A stretch of 19,582 nucleotides of DNA from Methylophilaceae bacterium UBA6140 (GTDB lineage Bacteria; Pseudomonadota; Gammaproteobacteria; Burkholderiales; Methylophilaceae). This document shows positions 7,636 through 17,565 of this stretch, one piece after another (positions within the stretch are counted from its first letter, which is position 1; the number at the start of each line of letters is the position of its first letter). The translations under genes and the position numbers were made by a program. The DNA lies in NCBI GenBank assembly GCA_002423265.1, contig DIVE01000125.1:4194-23775 (forward strand), written 5' to 3'. The notes under the pieces were generated by a model that saw only the letters and a program-made list of their open reading frames with translations, did no database searches and was not told the origin of the DNA.

Positions 7636-10600
7636 TCAGGCTGCCTGCTTGCTGGCGGCGGCGGCACGTTCTGCAAGTACGCGCTTGTATTCGTTCGGCA
7701 AGACTTTGACGAACTTGCTGCGCTGGTTGTTCCAGTCGGCCAGTATTGTTTTCGCGCGCGCGCTGCCGGTGTAGGCGACGTGCTTGTTCAGCAGATCAAG
7801 CAGCATGGTCTCGTCTGCCACGCCCATATGCTCGCCGGCCAAGGTGCTGACCTTGTCGGCAGGCTGCACTTTCTCCAGGCCTACCATGCTGAGGTTGCAA
7901 CGCTGGTCGAACTTGCCGTCCTCGTCATAGACATAAGCGATGCCGCCGGACATGCCTGCCGCGAAGTTGCGGCCGGTCTGGCCGAGCACCACCACGGTGC
8001 CGCCTGTCATGTATTCGCAGCCGTGGTCGCCGACGCCCTCGACCACTGCCATGGCGCCGGAATTGCGGACGCAGAAGCGCTCGCCGGCGACGCCGTGGAA
8101 GTAGCTTTCACCCAGCGTCGCACCGTACATGACGGTATTGCCGGCAATGATATTCTCTTCCGGCTTGCCGCGGAAAGCGACCGGCGGCTTGATGACGATG
8201 CGGCCGCCGCACAAACCCTTGCCGACGTAGTCGTTGCCTTCGCCGCTGAGCTCGAAGGTGATGCCCTTGGCGAGGAAGGCCGCGAAGCTCTGGCCTGCGG
8301 TGCCGCTGAGCTTGACCGTGATGGTGTCGTCAGGCAGACCGTCATGGCCGTAGCGCACCACCACCTGGTTCGACAGCATGGTGCCGACCGTGCGGTTGGT
8401 ATTGACGATAGGCATGTCGATCACCACCTTTTCGCCCTTTTCCAGCGCAGGTTTGGCCAGCGCGATGATCTGGTTGTCCAGCGCCCGTTCAAGGCCGTGT
8501 TCCTGCGTTTCGTTGTGACGGCGGGAAACGCTGGCATCCAGCCTGGGCTGGTGGAATATCTTGCTGAAATCGAGACCGCTGGCTTTCCAGTGGTCGATGC
8601 CTGCCTGTATGTCGAGCAGGTCGGTGCGGCCGATGAGATCATCGAACTTGCGCACGCCGATCTGCGCCATCAGCTCGCGCACCTCTTCGGCAACAAAGAA
8701 GAAATAGTTGACCACATGCTCAGGCTGTCCGGTGAAGCGTTTGCGCAGCTCCGGATCCTGCGTGGCAACGCCGACCGGGCAGGTATTGAGATGACATTTA
8801 CGCATCATGATGCAGCCTTCGACCACCAGCGGTGCCGTGGCAAAGCCGAATTCGTCGGCACCAAGCAAGGCGCCGATGACGACATCGCGGCCGGTTTTCA
8901 TCTGGCCGTCGACCTGCACAATGACGCGACCGCGCAACTGGTTAAGTACCAGCGTCTGCTGCGTTTCAGCCAGACCGAGCTCCCATGGCGTACCGGCGTG
9001 CTTGAGCGAGGACAACGGCGATGCACCGGTGCCGCCGTCATGGCCGGCGATGACGATATGGTCGGACTTGGCCTTGGCGACGCCCGCCGCCACGGTGCCG
9101 ACACCGGTCTCGGAAACCAGCTTGACCGAAATATCAGCCTTGGGGTTGGCGTTCTTGAGGTCGTGGATCAGTTGCGCCAGATCTTCGATCGAATAGATGT
9201 CGTGATGCGGCGGCGGCGAAATCAGGCCGACGCCGGGCACGGAAAAGCGCAGCTGGGCAATGTAAGGGCTGACCTTGTGGCCGGGCAGCTGACCGCCTTC
9301 GCCGGGCTTGGCGCCTTGCGCCATCTTGATCTGAATCTGATCGGCACTGGCCAGATATTCGGCAGTGACGCCGAAGCGGCCGGAAGCCACCTGCTTGATT
9401 CTGGAACGCAGCGAATCGCCGGCCTTGAGCGGAATGTCACGTTCGATCAGCGAGCTGCCGATGACGGCGGCCATGGTGCTGTCCTTTGCCAGCGGAATGA
9501 AGCGTTTCGGGTCTTCGCCGCCTTCGCCGGTGTTGGATTTGCCGCCGATACGGTTCATGGCGACAGCCAGCGTGGCATGCGCTTCGGTCGAGATGGAGCC
9601 GAGCGACATGGCGCCGGTGGCAAAGCGCTTGACGATCGCTGTAGCCGGCTCGACTTCCTCAAGCGCAATCGGCGCTCCGCCGGCCTTGATCTCGAACAGG
9701 CTGCGCAAGGTCATGTGACGCTTGCTCTGGTCATTGATCAGTTTCGCGTATTCCTTGTAGGTACTGAATTCGCCCGTGCGCGTGGCATGCTGCAATTTGG
9801 CGATGGAATCCGGCGTCCACATATGCTCCTCGCCGCGAACACGGAAGGCATATTCGCCGCCGGGGTCGAGCGCGCCTTGCAACACCGGGTCGTTCGAGAA
9901 CGCACTGCGATGTACACGCAAGCTCTCTTCAGCGACTTCATTGAGGCCGATGCCTTCGATTGTGGTCGTCGTGCCGGCAAAATAATCGCTGATGAATTTG
10001 CTGTTGAGGCCGATGGCTTCAAAAATCTGTGCGCCGCAGTAGGACTGGTAAGTGGAAATGCCCATTTTTGACATGACCTTGTAAAGGCCTTTACCAACGG
10101 CCTTGACGAACTTCTTCTGAGCTTCCTTGCCATCCGCGCCAGCGGTTTGCTTGATGGTTTCCAGCGCCAGCCATGGGCAGACAGCTTCTGCGCCATACCC
10201 TGCCAGCAAGGCGAAGTGATGCACTTCGCGCGCAGAACCGGTATCGACGACAAGGCCGGTATTGGTGCGCAACCCGGCACGAACCAGATACTGGTGCGTG
10301 GCCGAACAGGCGAGCAATGCCGGAATTGCCAGACGCTCTGCGCCGACCTGACGATCAGACAGAATAATGATGTTGAAACCGTCGGCAACCGCTTGCTTCG
10401 CCGCGCTGCACAACGACCCCAGAGCCGCGCCCATGCCTTGCTTGCCCTGAGCCAGCGGATAGGTGATGTCCAGCGTGATCGCGCGATAACGGTTCTGCGT
10501 CAGCGTATCGATGGCCTTCAGTTGTGCCAGTTCATCGAGCAGCAACACCGGCTGACTGGCTTCGAGACGCAGCGGCGGATCGGTTTCGTCAATACCCAAC

Positions 10601-12327
10601 AGATTGGGCCTGGGGCCGATGAAGGTCACCAGCGACATCACGAGCTCTTCGCGGATCGGGTCGATCGGCGGGTTGGTAACCTGCGCGAACAACTGCTTGA
10701 AATAGGTATAAAGCTGCTTGGGGCGATTCGACAACACCGGTAACGCACTGTCGTTACCCATGGAGCCGATGCCCTCTTCACCATTGGTCATCATCGGCTG
10801 CAGGATGAACTTGATGTCTTCCTGTGTGTAGCCGAAGGCCTGCTGCACGTCGAGCAGGTCGGCATTCAGCTCCAGACGGCTGTCCACCTTGGGCAGATCG
10901 CCGAGGAAGTAACGCGATTGCTCGATCCACTGACGGTAAGGTTTGGCTTGCGCCAGCGATTGCTTGACTTCGGCATCGTCGATGATACGACCCTGTTCCA
11001 TGTCGATCAGCAACATCTTGCCGGGTTGCAAGCGCCATTTCTTGATGATGCGTTCCTGCGGGAATGTCAGCACCCCCATTTCGGAGGCCATCATGACGTG
11101 ATCGTCGTCGGTTACCAGATAACGGGCGGGGCGCAGACCGTTACGGTCGAGCGTGGCGCCGATCATGCGGCCATCGGTGAAAGCGACGGCGGCCGGGCCG
11201 TCCCACGGCTCCATCAGCGCTGCATGGTATTCGTAAAAGGCACGGCGCTCTTCATCCATCATCGGGTTACTGGACCAGGCTTCCGGAATCAACATCATCA
11301 TCGCGTGCGGCAGCGAGTAGCCGCCGGCAACCAGCAATTCAAGCGCGTTGTCGAACGCAGCCGAGTCGGATTGGCCTTCGGCGATCAGCGGCCAGACCTT
11401 TTCCAGGTCTTCGCCCAGCAAGGCTGAACGCATGGCGTCATGACGTGCCGCCATCCAGTTGACATTGCCCTGCATGGTATTGATTTCGCCGTTGTGGGCG
11501 ATCATGCGGAACGGGTGCGCCAGATCCCAGGCGGGGAAAGTGTTGGTCGAAAAGCGCTGATGCACCAGAGCCAGCGCGGAAACCATGCTTTCGTCGCGCA
11601 GGTCCTGGTAATAGGTACCGACCTCATTGGCCAGCAGCATGCCCTTGTAGACAATGGTGCGCGATGACAGCGACGGGATGTAGAACTGGGAATCGTCTTC
11701 CAGCTTGAGCGCATGAACGGCATGTTCGACACGCTTTCTGATAATGAACAGTTTGCGCTCGAACGCGTTCTGGTCGGTCAGATGCTCGCCGCGGCCGATG
11801 AACACCTGGCGCATGACCGGCTCGACCGCGCGGGCGGCGGCGGCGATGTTGCTGTTGTCGCGCGGAACGTCGCGCCAGCCGAGCAGCAGCTGGGCCTCTT
11901 CATGGACGATACGGGCGATGATGGATTCGCAGGCGATGCGGCCATTGTCGGATTGCGGCAGAAACACGATGCCGCAGGCATAGTCGCCGGCTGCAGGCAG
12001 CGTGATTTTTTGTTTGGCAGCTTCGCGGCGCATGAAGGCATCGGGCATCTGAATCAGCATACCGGCGCCGTCGCCCAGCTTGGGGTCGTAGCCGGTTGCG
12101 CCACGGTGAGTCAGGTTGGCAAGAATCTGCAAACCATTACGTACAATGTCGTGGCTCTTTTTACCCTTGATGTTCGCAATAAAGCCGACGCCGCAGGCAT
12201 CGCGCTCGTTACCGGGATTGTAAAGCCCCTGCTTCTCGGGATTGCGGGATAATGCCTTCGCCGTCGTGTATTCAGCGCTTGCTGCCGTACTTGTTTCTAC
12301 CGTGCTTGTTTCTGTATTCACATGCAT
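7636..12327 (-). CDS. gltB: Glutamate synthase (NADPH) large subunit
   Basis: The alpha subunit hydrolyses glutamine at an N-terminal Ntn amidotransferase site, channels ammonia to an FMN site and makes glutamate from 2-oxoglutarate. The protein has about 1,563 residues. The catalytic cysteine is in [11 protein letters not shown] at about residue 45 and would become the N-terminus after removal of a propeptide of about 44 residues, as known for this family. [11 protein letters not shown] follows. The central and FMN domains include [27 protein letters not shown] and [18 protein letters not shown]. The 3Fe-4S motif [15 protein letters not shown] is near residues 1172-1185. A C-terminal glycine-rich beta-helix domain follows. 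The frame also allows a TTG at 12333 and a GTG at 12330; the AAAGG ribosome site spacing does not settle the choice. The propeptide is Ser/Thr-rich with a small internal repeat (ETSTVETST). Confidence 0.96.
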   Translation of the reverse strand: MHVNTETSTVETSTAASAEYTTAKALSRNPEKQGLYNPGNERDACGVGFIANIKGKKSHDIVRNGLQILANLTHRGATGYDPKLGDGAGMLIQMPDAFMRREAAKQKITLPAAGDYACGIVFLPQSDNGRIACESIIARIVHEEAQLLLGWRDVPRDNSNIAAAARAVEPVMRQVFIGRGEHLTDQNAFERKLFIIRKRVEHAVHALKLEDDSQFYIPSLSSRTIVYKGMLLANEVGTYYQDLRDESMVSALALVHQRFSTNTFPAWDLAHPFRMIAHNGEINTMQGNVNWMAARHDAMRSALLGEDLEKVWPLIAEGQSDSAAFDNALELLVAGGYSLPHAMMMLIPEAWSSNPMMDEERRAFYEYHAALMEPWDGPAAVAFTDGRMIGATLDRNGLRPARYLVTDDDHVMMASEMGVLTFPQERIIKKWRLQPGKMLLIDMEQGRIIDDAEVKQSLAQAKPYRQWIEQSRYFLGDLPKVDSRLELNADLLDVQQAFGYTQEDIKFILQPMMTNGEEGIGSMGNDSALPVLSNRPKQLYTYFKQLFAQVTNPPIDPIREELVMSLVTFIGPRPNLLGIDETDPPLRLEASQPVLLLDELAQLKAIDTLTQNRYRAITLDITYPLAQGKQGMGAALGSLCSAAKQAVADGFNIIILSDRQVGAERLAIPALLACSATHQYLVRAGLRTNTGLVVDTGSAREVHHFALLAGYGAEAVCPWLALETIKQTAGADGKEAQKKFVKAVGKGLYKVMSKMGISTYQSYCGAQIFEAIGLNSKFISDYFAGTTTTIEGIGLNEVAEESLRVHRSAFSNDPVLQGALDPGGEYAFRVRGEEHMWTPDSIAKLQHATRTGEFSTYKEYAKLINDQSKRHMTLRSLFEIKAGGAPIALEEVEPATAIVKRFATGAMSLGSISTEAHATLAVAMNRIGGKSNTGEGGEDPKRFIPLAKDSTMAAVIGSSLIERDIPLKAGDSLRSRIKQVASGRFGVTAEYLASADQIQIKMAQGAKPGEGGQLPGHKVSPYIAQLRFSVPGVGLISPPPHHDIYSIEDLAQLIHDLKNANPKADISVKLVSETGVGTVAAGVAKAKSDHIVIAGHDGGTGASPLSSLKHAGTPWELGLAETQQTLVLNQLRGRVIVQVDGQMKTGRDVVIGALLGADEFGFATAPLVVEGCIMMRKCHLNTCPVGVATQDPELRKRFTGQPEHVVNYFFFVAEEVRELMAQIGVRKFDDLIGRTDLLDIQAGIDHWKASGLDFSKIFHQPRLDASVSRRHNETQEHGLERALDNQIIALAKPALEKGEKVVIDMPIVNTNRTVGTMLSNQVVVRYGHDGLPDDTITVKLSGTAGQSFAAFLAKGITFELSGEGNDYVGKGLCGGRIVIKPPVAFRGKPEENIIAGNTVMYGATLGESYFHGVAGERFCVRNSGAMAVVEGVGDHGCEYMTGGTVVVLGQTGRNFAAGMSGGIAYVYDEDGKFDQRCNLSMVGLEKVQPADKVSTLAGEHMGVADETMLLDLLNKHVAYTGSARAKTILADWNNQRSKFVKVLPNEYKRVLAERAAAASKQAA

Positions 12328-12410
12328 CACCAACTGTACCTTTATCTATCCGATCACAATGTATTCGTATAATTCCGGCAGCGGGCCGAAATTTACGTGG
12401 TTCAGTCTGT

Positions 12411-12428
12411 AAGCAAGAACCGTGCAAA
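12411..12428 (-). promoter_or_regulatory. Sigma-54-like promoter of gltBD
   Basis: The minus-strand sequence is TTTGCACGGTTCTTGCTT. Compared with the sigma-54 consensus (TGGCACG, four bases, TTGCW), the spacing is exact and the -12 TTGCT is perfect. The -24 box TTGCACG differs in one of the two normally conserved G residues. The predicted transcription start is near 12401, about 75 bases before the gltB ATG. NtrC-like sites lie upstream at about -134 and -242, the range expected for enhancer-binding activators. The G-to-T change at -24 is the main doubt. Confidence 0.5.
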
Positions 12429-12527
12429 GCTAAACGGATAAACAAAAAATTCCGAAATTTATAAAGAAAATCATTATAAATTAACAAGTTGCAAAGCGTC
12501 CAGCCAGCCAGGTCGCGCAAATGCAAA

Positions 12528-12544
12528 TGCCTTATATTGGTGCA
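12528..12544. promoter_or_regulatory. NtrC-like binding site upstream of gltB (proximal)
   Basis: On the plus strand it reads TGCCTTATATTGGTGCA. It fits the NtrC dyad TGCAC-N7-GTGCA with one perfect half (TATTGGTGCA) and one degenerate half. It closely resembles the enterobacterial glnA enhancer half as I remember it. It is centred about 134 bases upstream of the predicted sigma-54 start. Confidence 0.5.
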
Positions 12545-12635
12545 TACATGGGCATCACGCACTGAAATAAGGCAGCCTCCGGGAGCCTTGTCAATACTGG
12601 TCCTGAAGACTTCCTGCATCTTCTGTCGCGCGTGA

Positions 12636-12652
12636 TGCATGATTTTGGTGCA
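12636..12652. promoter_or_regulatory. NtrC-like binding site upstream of gltB (distal, overlaps gdhA terminator)
   Basis: On the plus strand it reads TGCATGATTTTGGTGCA, matching TGCAC-N7-GTGCA except for one base in the left arm. On the minus strand it immediately follows, and shares bases with, the T-run of the gdhA terminator. Its minus-strand sequence and flanks closely resemble the site at 14152-14168 upstream of gdhA. Confidence 0.5.
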
Positions 12653-12683
12653 AAAAAATCCCGCACCCGAAGGTGCGGGATTT
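12652..12683 (-). terminator. Rho-independent terminator of gdhA
   Basis: On the minus strand, a stem with 12-base arms (12683-12672 and 12667-12656), GC-rich in the middle, closes on the loop TTCG and is followed by a run of T residues. It begins 16 bases after the gdhA stop. This is a textbook intrinsic terminator. Confidence 0.92.
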
Positions 12684-12698
12684 CATGGTCGAAAGCGC

Positions 12699-14060
<1,362 letters not shown>

Positions 14061-14096
14061 CTAAATATATCGTATGGTTATGCGCTGCAATACCTG

Positions 14097-14122
14097 GGTT
14101 GCAGGCCTGTATTGACGCAACC
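14097..14122. promoter_or_regulatory. Inverted repeat in the gdhA promoter region
   Basis: The six-base arms GGTTGC and GCAACC are separated by 14 bases, 45-70 bases upstream of the gdhA ATG. The size and position would suit an operator for a dimeric regulator, but no family can be named from the sequence. No convincing sigma-54 promoter was found between here and the start codon. Confidence 0.3.
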
Positions 14123-14151
14123 TCGGTTACGTATCGAATGTTTTTTGTTTT

Positions 14152-14168
14152 TGCACCAAAGTGATGCA
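14152..14168. promoter_or_regulatory. NtrC-like binding site upstream of gdhA (proximal)
   Basis: TGCACCAAAGTGATGCA fits the TGCAC-N7-GTGCA dyad with one mismatch. It is centred about 109 bases upstream of the gdhA ATG. Over about 25 bases it nearly repeats the distal gltB site in the same orientation relative to the regulated gene (TTTTTGCACCAAA followed by ATGCATCA). Confidence 0.5.
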
Positions 14169-14179
14169 TCAAGTAGTGA

Positions 14180-14196
14180 TGCACAACATTAGTGCG
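14180..14196. promoter_or_regulatory. NtrC-like binding site upstream of gdhA (distal)
   Basis: TGCACAACATTAGTGCG fits TGCAC-N7-GTGCA with a single end mismatch. Its centre is 28 bases from the neighbouring site, close to the roughly three-turn spacing of paired NtrC enhancers. It overlaps a second small palindrome, AGTGCG-TTC-CGCACT, at 14191-14205. Confidence 0.45.
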
Positions 14197-14255
14197 TTCC
14201 GCACTTTACTTCAAGGAAAGTATTTTTCGCAAGGGGGAACAAGCTGAAGATGTTG

Positions 14256-14296
14256 AAAAACCTCTGTTTCTACGTCGATTTTCGTAAAAACAGAGG
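14256..14296 (-). terminator. Rho-independent terminator of the thiD-thiE-hemL cluster
   Basis: The 14-base arms at 14261-14274 and 14283-14296 pair with one mismatch around an eight-base loop. On the minus strand the stem is followed by five T residues. It begins about 27 bases after the hemL stop. Confidence 0.85.
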
Positions 14297-14322
14297 CTGT
14301 TTTCAGGCCGAATGAAAGTCTG

Positions 14323-15600
14323 TCAGCGGTTGAAAATGCCTTCGGCGATTTTCAGCGTAGCGTCGATATCCGCTTCAGTATGGGCCGCCGAGACAAAGCC
14401 TGCCTCAAAGGCCGATGGCGCCAGATAAACGCCCGCATCCAGCATGTCGTGGAAGAAGTGGTTGAACGCCTCCTTGTCGGACTGCATCACCTCATCAAAG
14501 CTGGCAGGCACGTTTGCAGAAAAATAAATGCCGAACATGCCGCCTACACTCTGCGCGGAAAAAGCGATGCCGGCTTTTTTCGCCGATGCTGCCAGCCCCT
14601 CGACCAGCCTCAGCGTCATCGCGGCAAGACGATCGTGGAAACCCGGCGCCTGAATCAGCTTCAGTGTTGCCAGCCCCGCCGCCACCGCCACCGGATTACC
14701 GGACAGCGTACCGGCCTGATAGACCGGGCCCAGCGGCGCGAGACAGGCCATGATGTCGCGGCGCCCGCCGAAAGCGCCCACCGGCAAACCACCGCCGATG
14801 ACCTTGCCCAGCGTGGTGAGGTCGGGCTTGATGCCATAGAGCTGTTGCGCACCGCCGAGCGCAACGCGGAAGCCGGTCATGACTTCATCGAAAATCAGCA
14901 CCGCGCCGTGTTTCGTGCATTGATCGCGCAGCGTTTGCAGAAAATTGTTCTGCGGCACGATCAAATTCATGTTGCCGACCACCGGCTCGACGATGACACA
15001 AGCGATCTCGCTGCCGATCCGGTCGAACAGGTGTTCGACCGCAGCATTGTCGTTGTAGGGCAGGGTCAGCGTATGCGCGGCGACTTCCGGCGGCACCCCG
15101 GCCGAGCTGGGCTGGCCGAAAGTCAGCGCGCCGGAACCGGCTTTCACCAGCAGAGCGTCGGCATGACCATGATAGCAACCCTCGAACTTGACGATCTTGC
15201 TGCGACCGGTAAAGCCGCGCGCCAGTCTGATCGCACTCATGGTCGCCTCGGTTCCGGAGCTGACCAGCCTGATCTGCTCCATGCTCGGCACCAGCCGCGT
15301 GACCAGTTCCGCCATCTCCAACTCCAGCGCCGTCGGCGCGCCGAAGGAAAGGCTGTTCACTGCGGTTTGCTGCACGGCAGCGATCACCTCGGGGTGGGCA
15401 TGGCCCAGAATCATCGGCCCCCAGGAGCCGACGTAATCGATGTATTCCTTGCCGTCTTCATCCCATAATCTGGAACCGGAGCCGCGTTTGAAGAACACCG
15501 GCGTACCGCCGACCGAACGAAAGGCGCGCACCGGAGAATTGACACCGCCGGGAATCAGAGACTGGGATTTTTCAAAGAGTTGCTGGTTGCGTGAGGTCAT
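14323..15600 (-). CDS. hemL: Glutamate-1-semialdehyde 2,1-aminomutase
   Basis: PLP-dependent enzyme that converts glutamate-1-semialdehyde to 5-aminolevulinate, the last step of the C5 route to tetrapyrroles. The 425 residues match the usual length. The N-terminus [16 protein letters not shown] at 12-27 and the substrate region [14 protein letters not shown] at 57-70 are typical. [19 protein letters not shown] binds the PLP phosphate, and FDEVMTGFR contains the PLP-contacting aspartate. The Schiff-base lysine is K266 in [18 protein letters not shown] chose the ATG at 15600 because homology starts there; the open frame continues upstream inside thiE. It overlaps the 3' end of thiE by 29 bases and has no clear ribosome site, so translation probably depends on thiE. 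Confidence 0.97.
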   Translation of the reverse strand: MTSRNQQLFEKSQSLIPGGVNSPVRAFRSVGGTPVFFKRGSGSRLWDEDGKEYIDYVGSWGPMILGHAHPEVIAAVQQTAVNSLSFGAPTALELEMAELVTRLVPSMEQIRLVSSGTEATMSAIRLARGFTGRSKIVKFEGCYHGHADALLVKAGSGALTFGQPSSAGVPPEVAAHTLTLPYNDNAAVEHLFDRIGSEIACVIVEPVVGNMNLIVPQNNFLQTLRDQCTKHGAVLIFDEVMTGFRVALGGAQQLYGIKPDLTTLGKVIGGGLPVGAFGGRRDIMACLAPLGPVYQAGTLSGNPVAVAAGLATLKLIQAPGFHDRLAAMTLRLVEGLAASAKKAGIAFSAQSVGGMFGIYFSANVPASFDEVMQSDKEAFNHFFHDMLDAGVYLAPSAFEAGFVSAAHTEADIDATLKIAEGIFNR

Positions 15601-16252
15601 GATGGTTGGTCTGCTCGAACAAAAGAGAAAATCGTCTGGAAGTATCGCGGATATCGGGACTACTGAACACGGCACCGATGACAGCCAGCGCGTCTGCGCC
15701 CGCATTGATCACTTGATCTGCGTTCTCCGGTGTGATGCCGCCGATGGCTACGCGGGGAATCGTCAAGGCATCGCGCGCCTGGCCGAACAGGCTCAATGCT
15801 GCACGCGGCGCCTGTGGCTTGGTAACGGAAGGAAAGCAGGCGCCAAACGCGACATAATCGGCGCCGTCATGTTGGGCTTGTAGCGCTTTATCCAGACTGC
15901 CATAGCACGAAGCGCCGAGGATTTTACCGGCGCCGAGGCGGGATCTGGCCTCGCGCGCGCAACCATCGCTGGCACCCAGATGCACGCCGTCCGCCCCGAT
16001 GCCGAGACAAAGTTCGATATCGTCGTTGATAATGAGCGGCACCGCATGGCGGCGACAGAGCGCAAGCAGTGCGGCCGATTGCTGCTGCGCCAATACTGTA
16101 CCGGCCGCCTTGTTGCGGTACTGTACCAGCCGGGCGCCGCCGTCCAGCGCGGCTTCAACCTGCGCCAGCAATAATGCCGTATCGTTCTGGTCCGGCGTAA
16201 TCAGGTAAAGGCCGCTGACCAAACCGCTAGCCGGCTGCATTGCCACGCGCAT
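15572..16252 (-). CDS. thiE: Thiamine-phosphate synthase
   Basis: Couples hydroxymethylpyrimidine diphosphate with the thiazole phosphate to make thiamine monophosphate. The 226-residue TIM-barrel protein shows the family motifs in order. These are GLYLITPD near 14, RLVQYRNK at 41-48, [10 protein letters not shown] at 73-82, ADGVHLG at 87-93, GASCYG at 113-118, [15 protein letters not shown] at 131-145 and AIGGITPEN at 169-177. The ATG at 16252 has a GAGG ribosome site nine bases upstream. An ATG at 16240 and a longer open frame from 16294 are possible, but the latter adds no family sequence. It overlaps the end of thiD by 26 bases and the start of hemL by 29 bases, indicating a tightly coupled operon. 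Confidence 0.95.
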   Translation of the reverse strand: MRVAMQPASGLVSGLYLITPDQNDTALLLAQVEAALDGGARLVQYRNKAAGTVLAQQQSAALLALCRRHAVPLIINDDIELCLGIGADGVHLGASDGCAREARSRLGAGKILGASCYGSLDKALQAQHDGADYVAFGACFPSVTKPQAPRAALSLFGQARDALTIPRVAIGGITPENADQVINAGADALAVIGAVFSSPDIRDTSRRFSLLFEQTNHHDLTQPATL

Positions 16253-17069
16253 CCTCTTCTTCCTCGCGTGCCCAGAACATGCGGTCAGGCACATACTGGC
16301 CCATGCCCGGACGGAATGCGCCCTTGAGGGTTTGCCAGGTATATTCCTGGCCTTCCTGCACTGATTCTTCCATGGTCAGGCCATGCGCCATGCAGGCCGC
16401 AATCGCCGAAGTGAGCGTGCAGCCGGAGCCATGATAACTGCCTGGCAACCGCTCCCAGCGGTAAGGCTTGATCAGACCTTGCTCGCCATAGAGGGTATTG
16501 ATCACTTCAGGACTGCGTTCGTGCGTGCCTGTAATCAGCACATATTCCGGCCCCATCGCCAACAGACGCTGCGCACTTTCTTCGAGCGAGGTGTTCTCGA
16601 CCTCCTCGGCTTCATCGGCAAAGGCATAGCGGCGCGCTTCGAGGCTGTTGGGCGTAATCAGCGTTGCCTGCGGAAACAGCAGATCGATCATCGCCGCCTG
16701 CATTTCGTCATTCGCCAGCTCGTCGCCGCGGCCCGAAGACAGAATCGGGTCAATCAATAAAGGCACGTCGGGATAATCCGCCATGATTTCGGCGATCACG
16801 GCGATATTCTCCACGCTGCCCAGCATGCCCAGCTTGAAAGCTGAAACCTGCACGTCTTCGAGGATGGTTCTGGCCTGCTCGTTGACCCAATCGGCATCAA
16901 AGACCATGACATTCTCGACCCCGACCGTATCCTGCACCGTGACGGCAGTGACGACCGACAAGGGATAACAGCCGATGCTGGCAAAAGTCAGGATATCCGC
17001 CTGCAGGCCGGCACCACTGCTGGGATCGGTAGCGGCAAAAGTTAGAACGGTAGGGGGCATCAAAGTCAT
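16227..17069 (-). CDS. thiD: Hydroxymethylpyrimidine (phosphate) kinase
   Basis: Phosphorylates hydroxymethylpyrimidine and its monophosphate to the diphosphate used by ThiE in thiamine synthesis. This is a ribokinase-fold protein of 280 residues from the ATG at 17069. The substrate loop AATDPSSGAGLQADI is near residue 12. LLIDPILSSGRG, TLITPNSLEA and the anion-hole motif GSYHGSGCTL (cysteine near 217) follow in the usual order. The C-terminal tail is acidic (REEEEDARG) and not conserved. The start is uncertain: a GTG at 17099 and an ATG at 17060 are in the same frame, and none has a good ribosome site. It is the first gene of thiD-thiE-hemL and is divergent from the rubredoxin. No TPP riboswitch is evident upstream. 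Confidence 0.93.
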   Translation of the reverse strand: MTLMPPTVLTFAATDPSSGAGLQADILTFASIGCYPLSVVTAVTVQDTVGVENVMVFDADWVNEQARTILEDVQVSAFKLGMLGSVENIAVIAEIMADYPDVPLLIDPILSSGRGDELANDEMQAAMIDLLFPQATLITPNSLEARRYAFADEAEEVENTSLEESAQRLLAMGPEYVLITGTHERSPEVINTLYGEQGLIKPYRWERLPGSYHGSGCTLTSAIAACMAHGLTMEESVQEGQEYTWQTLKGAFRPGMGQYVPDRMFWAREEEEDARGNAAG

Positions 17070-17231
17070 AGTGGCAATCTGTTGCAGTTGAGAGTTCACG
17101 CGCCCGGGTAAAGGCGGCGTGATCGAAAACCCCGACAGGCGTTTAAAACCTGCTTGGTCGCTATTACATCATCAAGGTCAATATGCTATTTTAACTTAAA
17201 TCAACCAGACCAAATAATGAGAAAACCCATC

Positions 17232-17397
17232 ATGAAAACATGGATGTGCAGCATCTGCGGATGGATTTACGACGAAGCCAAAGGTTCGCCTGATGACGGC
17301 ATTCAGCCCGGCACCCGCTGGGAAGACGTTCCGGCAGACTGGACCTGCCGCGGAATGCGGGGCTGCCAAGACCGACTTCGAGATGATCGAGATCTGA
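17232..17397 (+). pseudogene. Rubredoxin interrupted by a single-base frameshift
   Basis: Rubredoxins are small electron carriers with one iron bound by two CxxC pairs. The first pair is intact ([16 protein letters not shown], cysteines 6 and 9), followed by the typical [17 protein letters not shown] with cysteine 39. Directly after this the frame slips by one base. In the +1 frame the remainder reads [14 protein letters not shown] and stops at 17397. Omitting G17350 would restore the canonical CPECG and a normal 54-residue protein. As written, the frame instead runs to 17513 with an unrelated basic tail and lacks the second CxxCG. An in-frame ATG at 17217 also exists. Rubredoxin genes often sit beside thiD-thiE-hemL in related bacteria, from my recollection. 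It may be a true mutation or a sequencing or assembly error. Confidence 0.88.
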
Positions 17398-17565
17398 AAC
17401 ATTGCACTAAGCGGGTGACTTTAAAGCAGCTTTGCAGCCAATCCGAAGCACCCCGTCGAAAGCGCATACGCGCATATACCCGGAGCAATTGGCTGATCTG
17501 CGTTTTAGACTAAAGCCCCAACTCAAAGTATCATGTAGCCATGACGCAAAAAGAGAAGGGGTCGA

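Larger units (their letters stand above)
12328..12698. other. gltB upstream regulatory region (gene-free)
   Basis: These 371 bases between the gdhA stop and the gltB start hold no credible gene. Open frames crossing it have no recognisable product. It contains the gdhA terminator at the right end, two NtrC-like dyads and a strongly AT-rich patch at about 12445-12485. The AT-rich patch could bend, although I see no clear IHF consensus in it. Next are the sigma-54-like promoter at 12411-12428 and an untranslated leader of about 75 bases. A possible alternative sigma-70 promoter in the AT-rich patch (TTGTTA, 18 bases, TATAAA on the minus strand) is also visible. Confidence 0.6.

Noticed and set aside
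7117..10071. A 984-codon open frame on the plus strand antisense to gltD and gltB
   Set aside because: Its translation has no recognisable domain and is rich in His, Asp and Gly in the way of complement-strand frames. Both minus-strand genes beneath it are unmistakable. Long antisense frames are common in codon-biased GC-rich genes.
12272..12640. A 122-codon minus-strand frame in the gltB upstream region
   Set aside because: It overlaps the start of gltB and the regulatory sites and has no ribosome site or recognisable domain.
17100..17216. A possible Fnr/Dnr box near 17168-17181 (ATCAT-N4-GTCAA) between thiD and the rubredoxin
   Set aside because: Only one half resembles the TTGAT-N4-ATCAA consensus, so it is too weak to list as a site.
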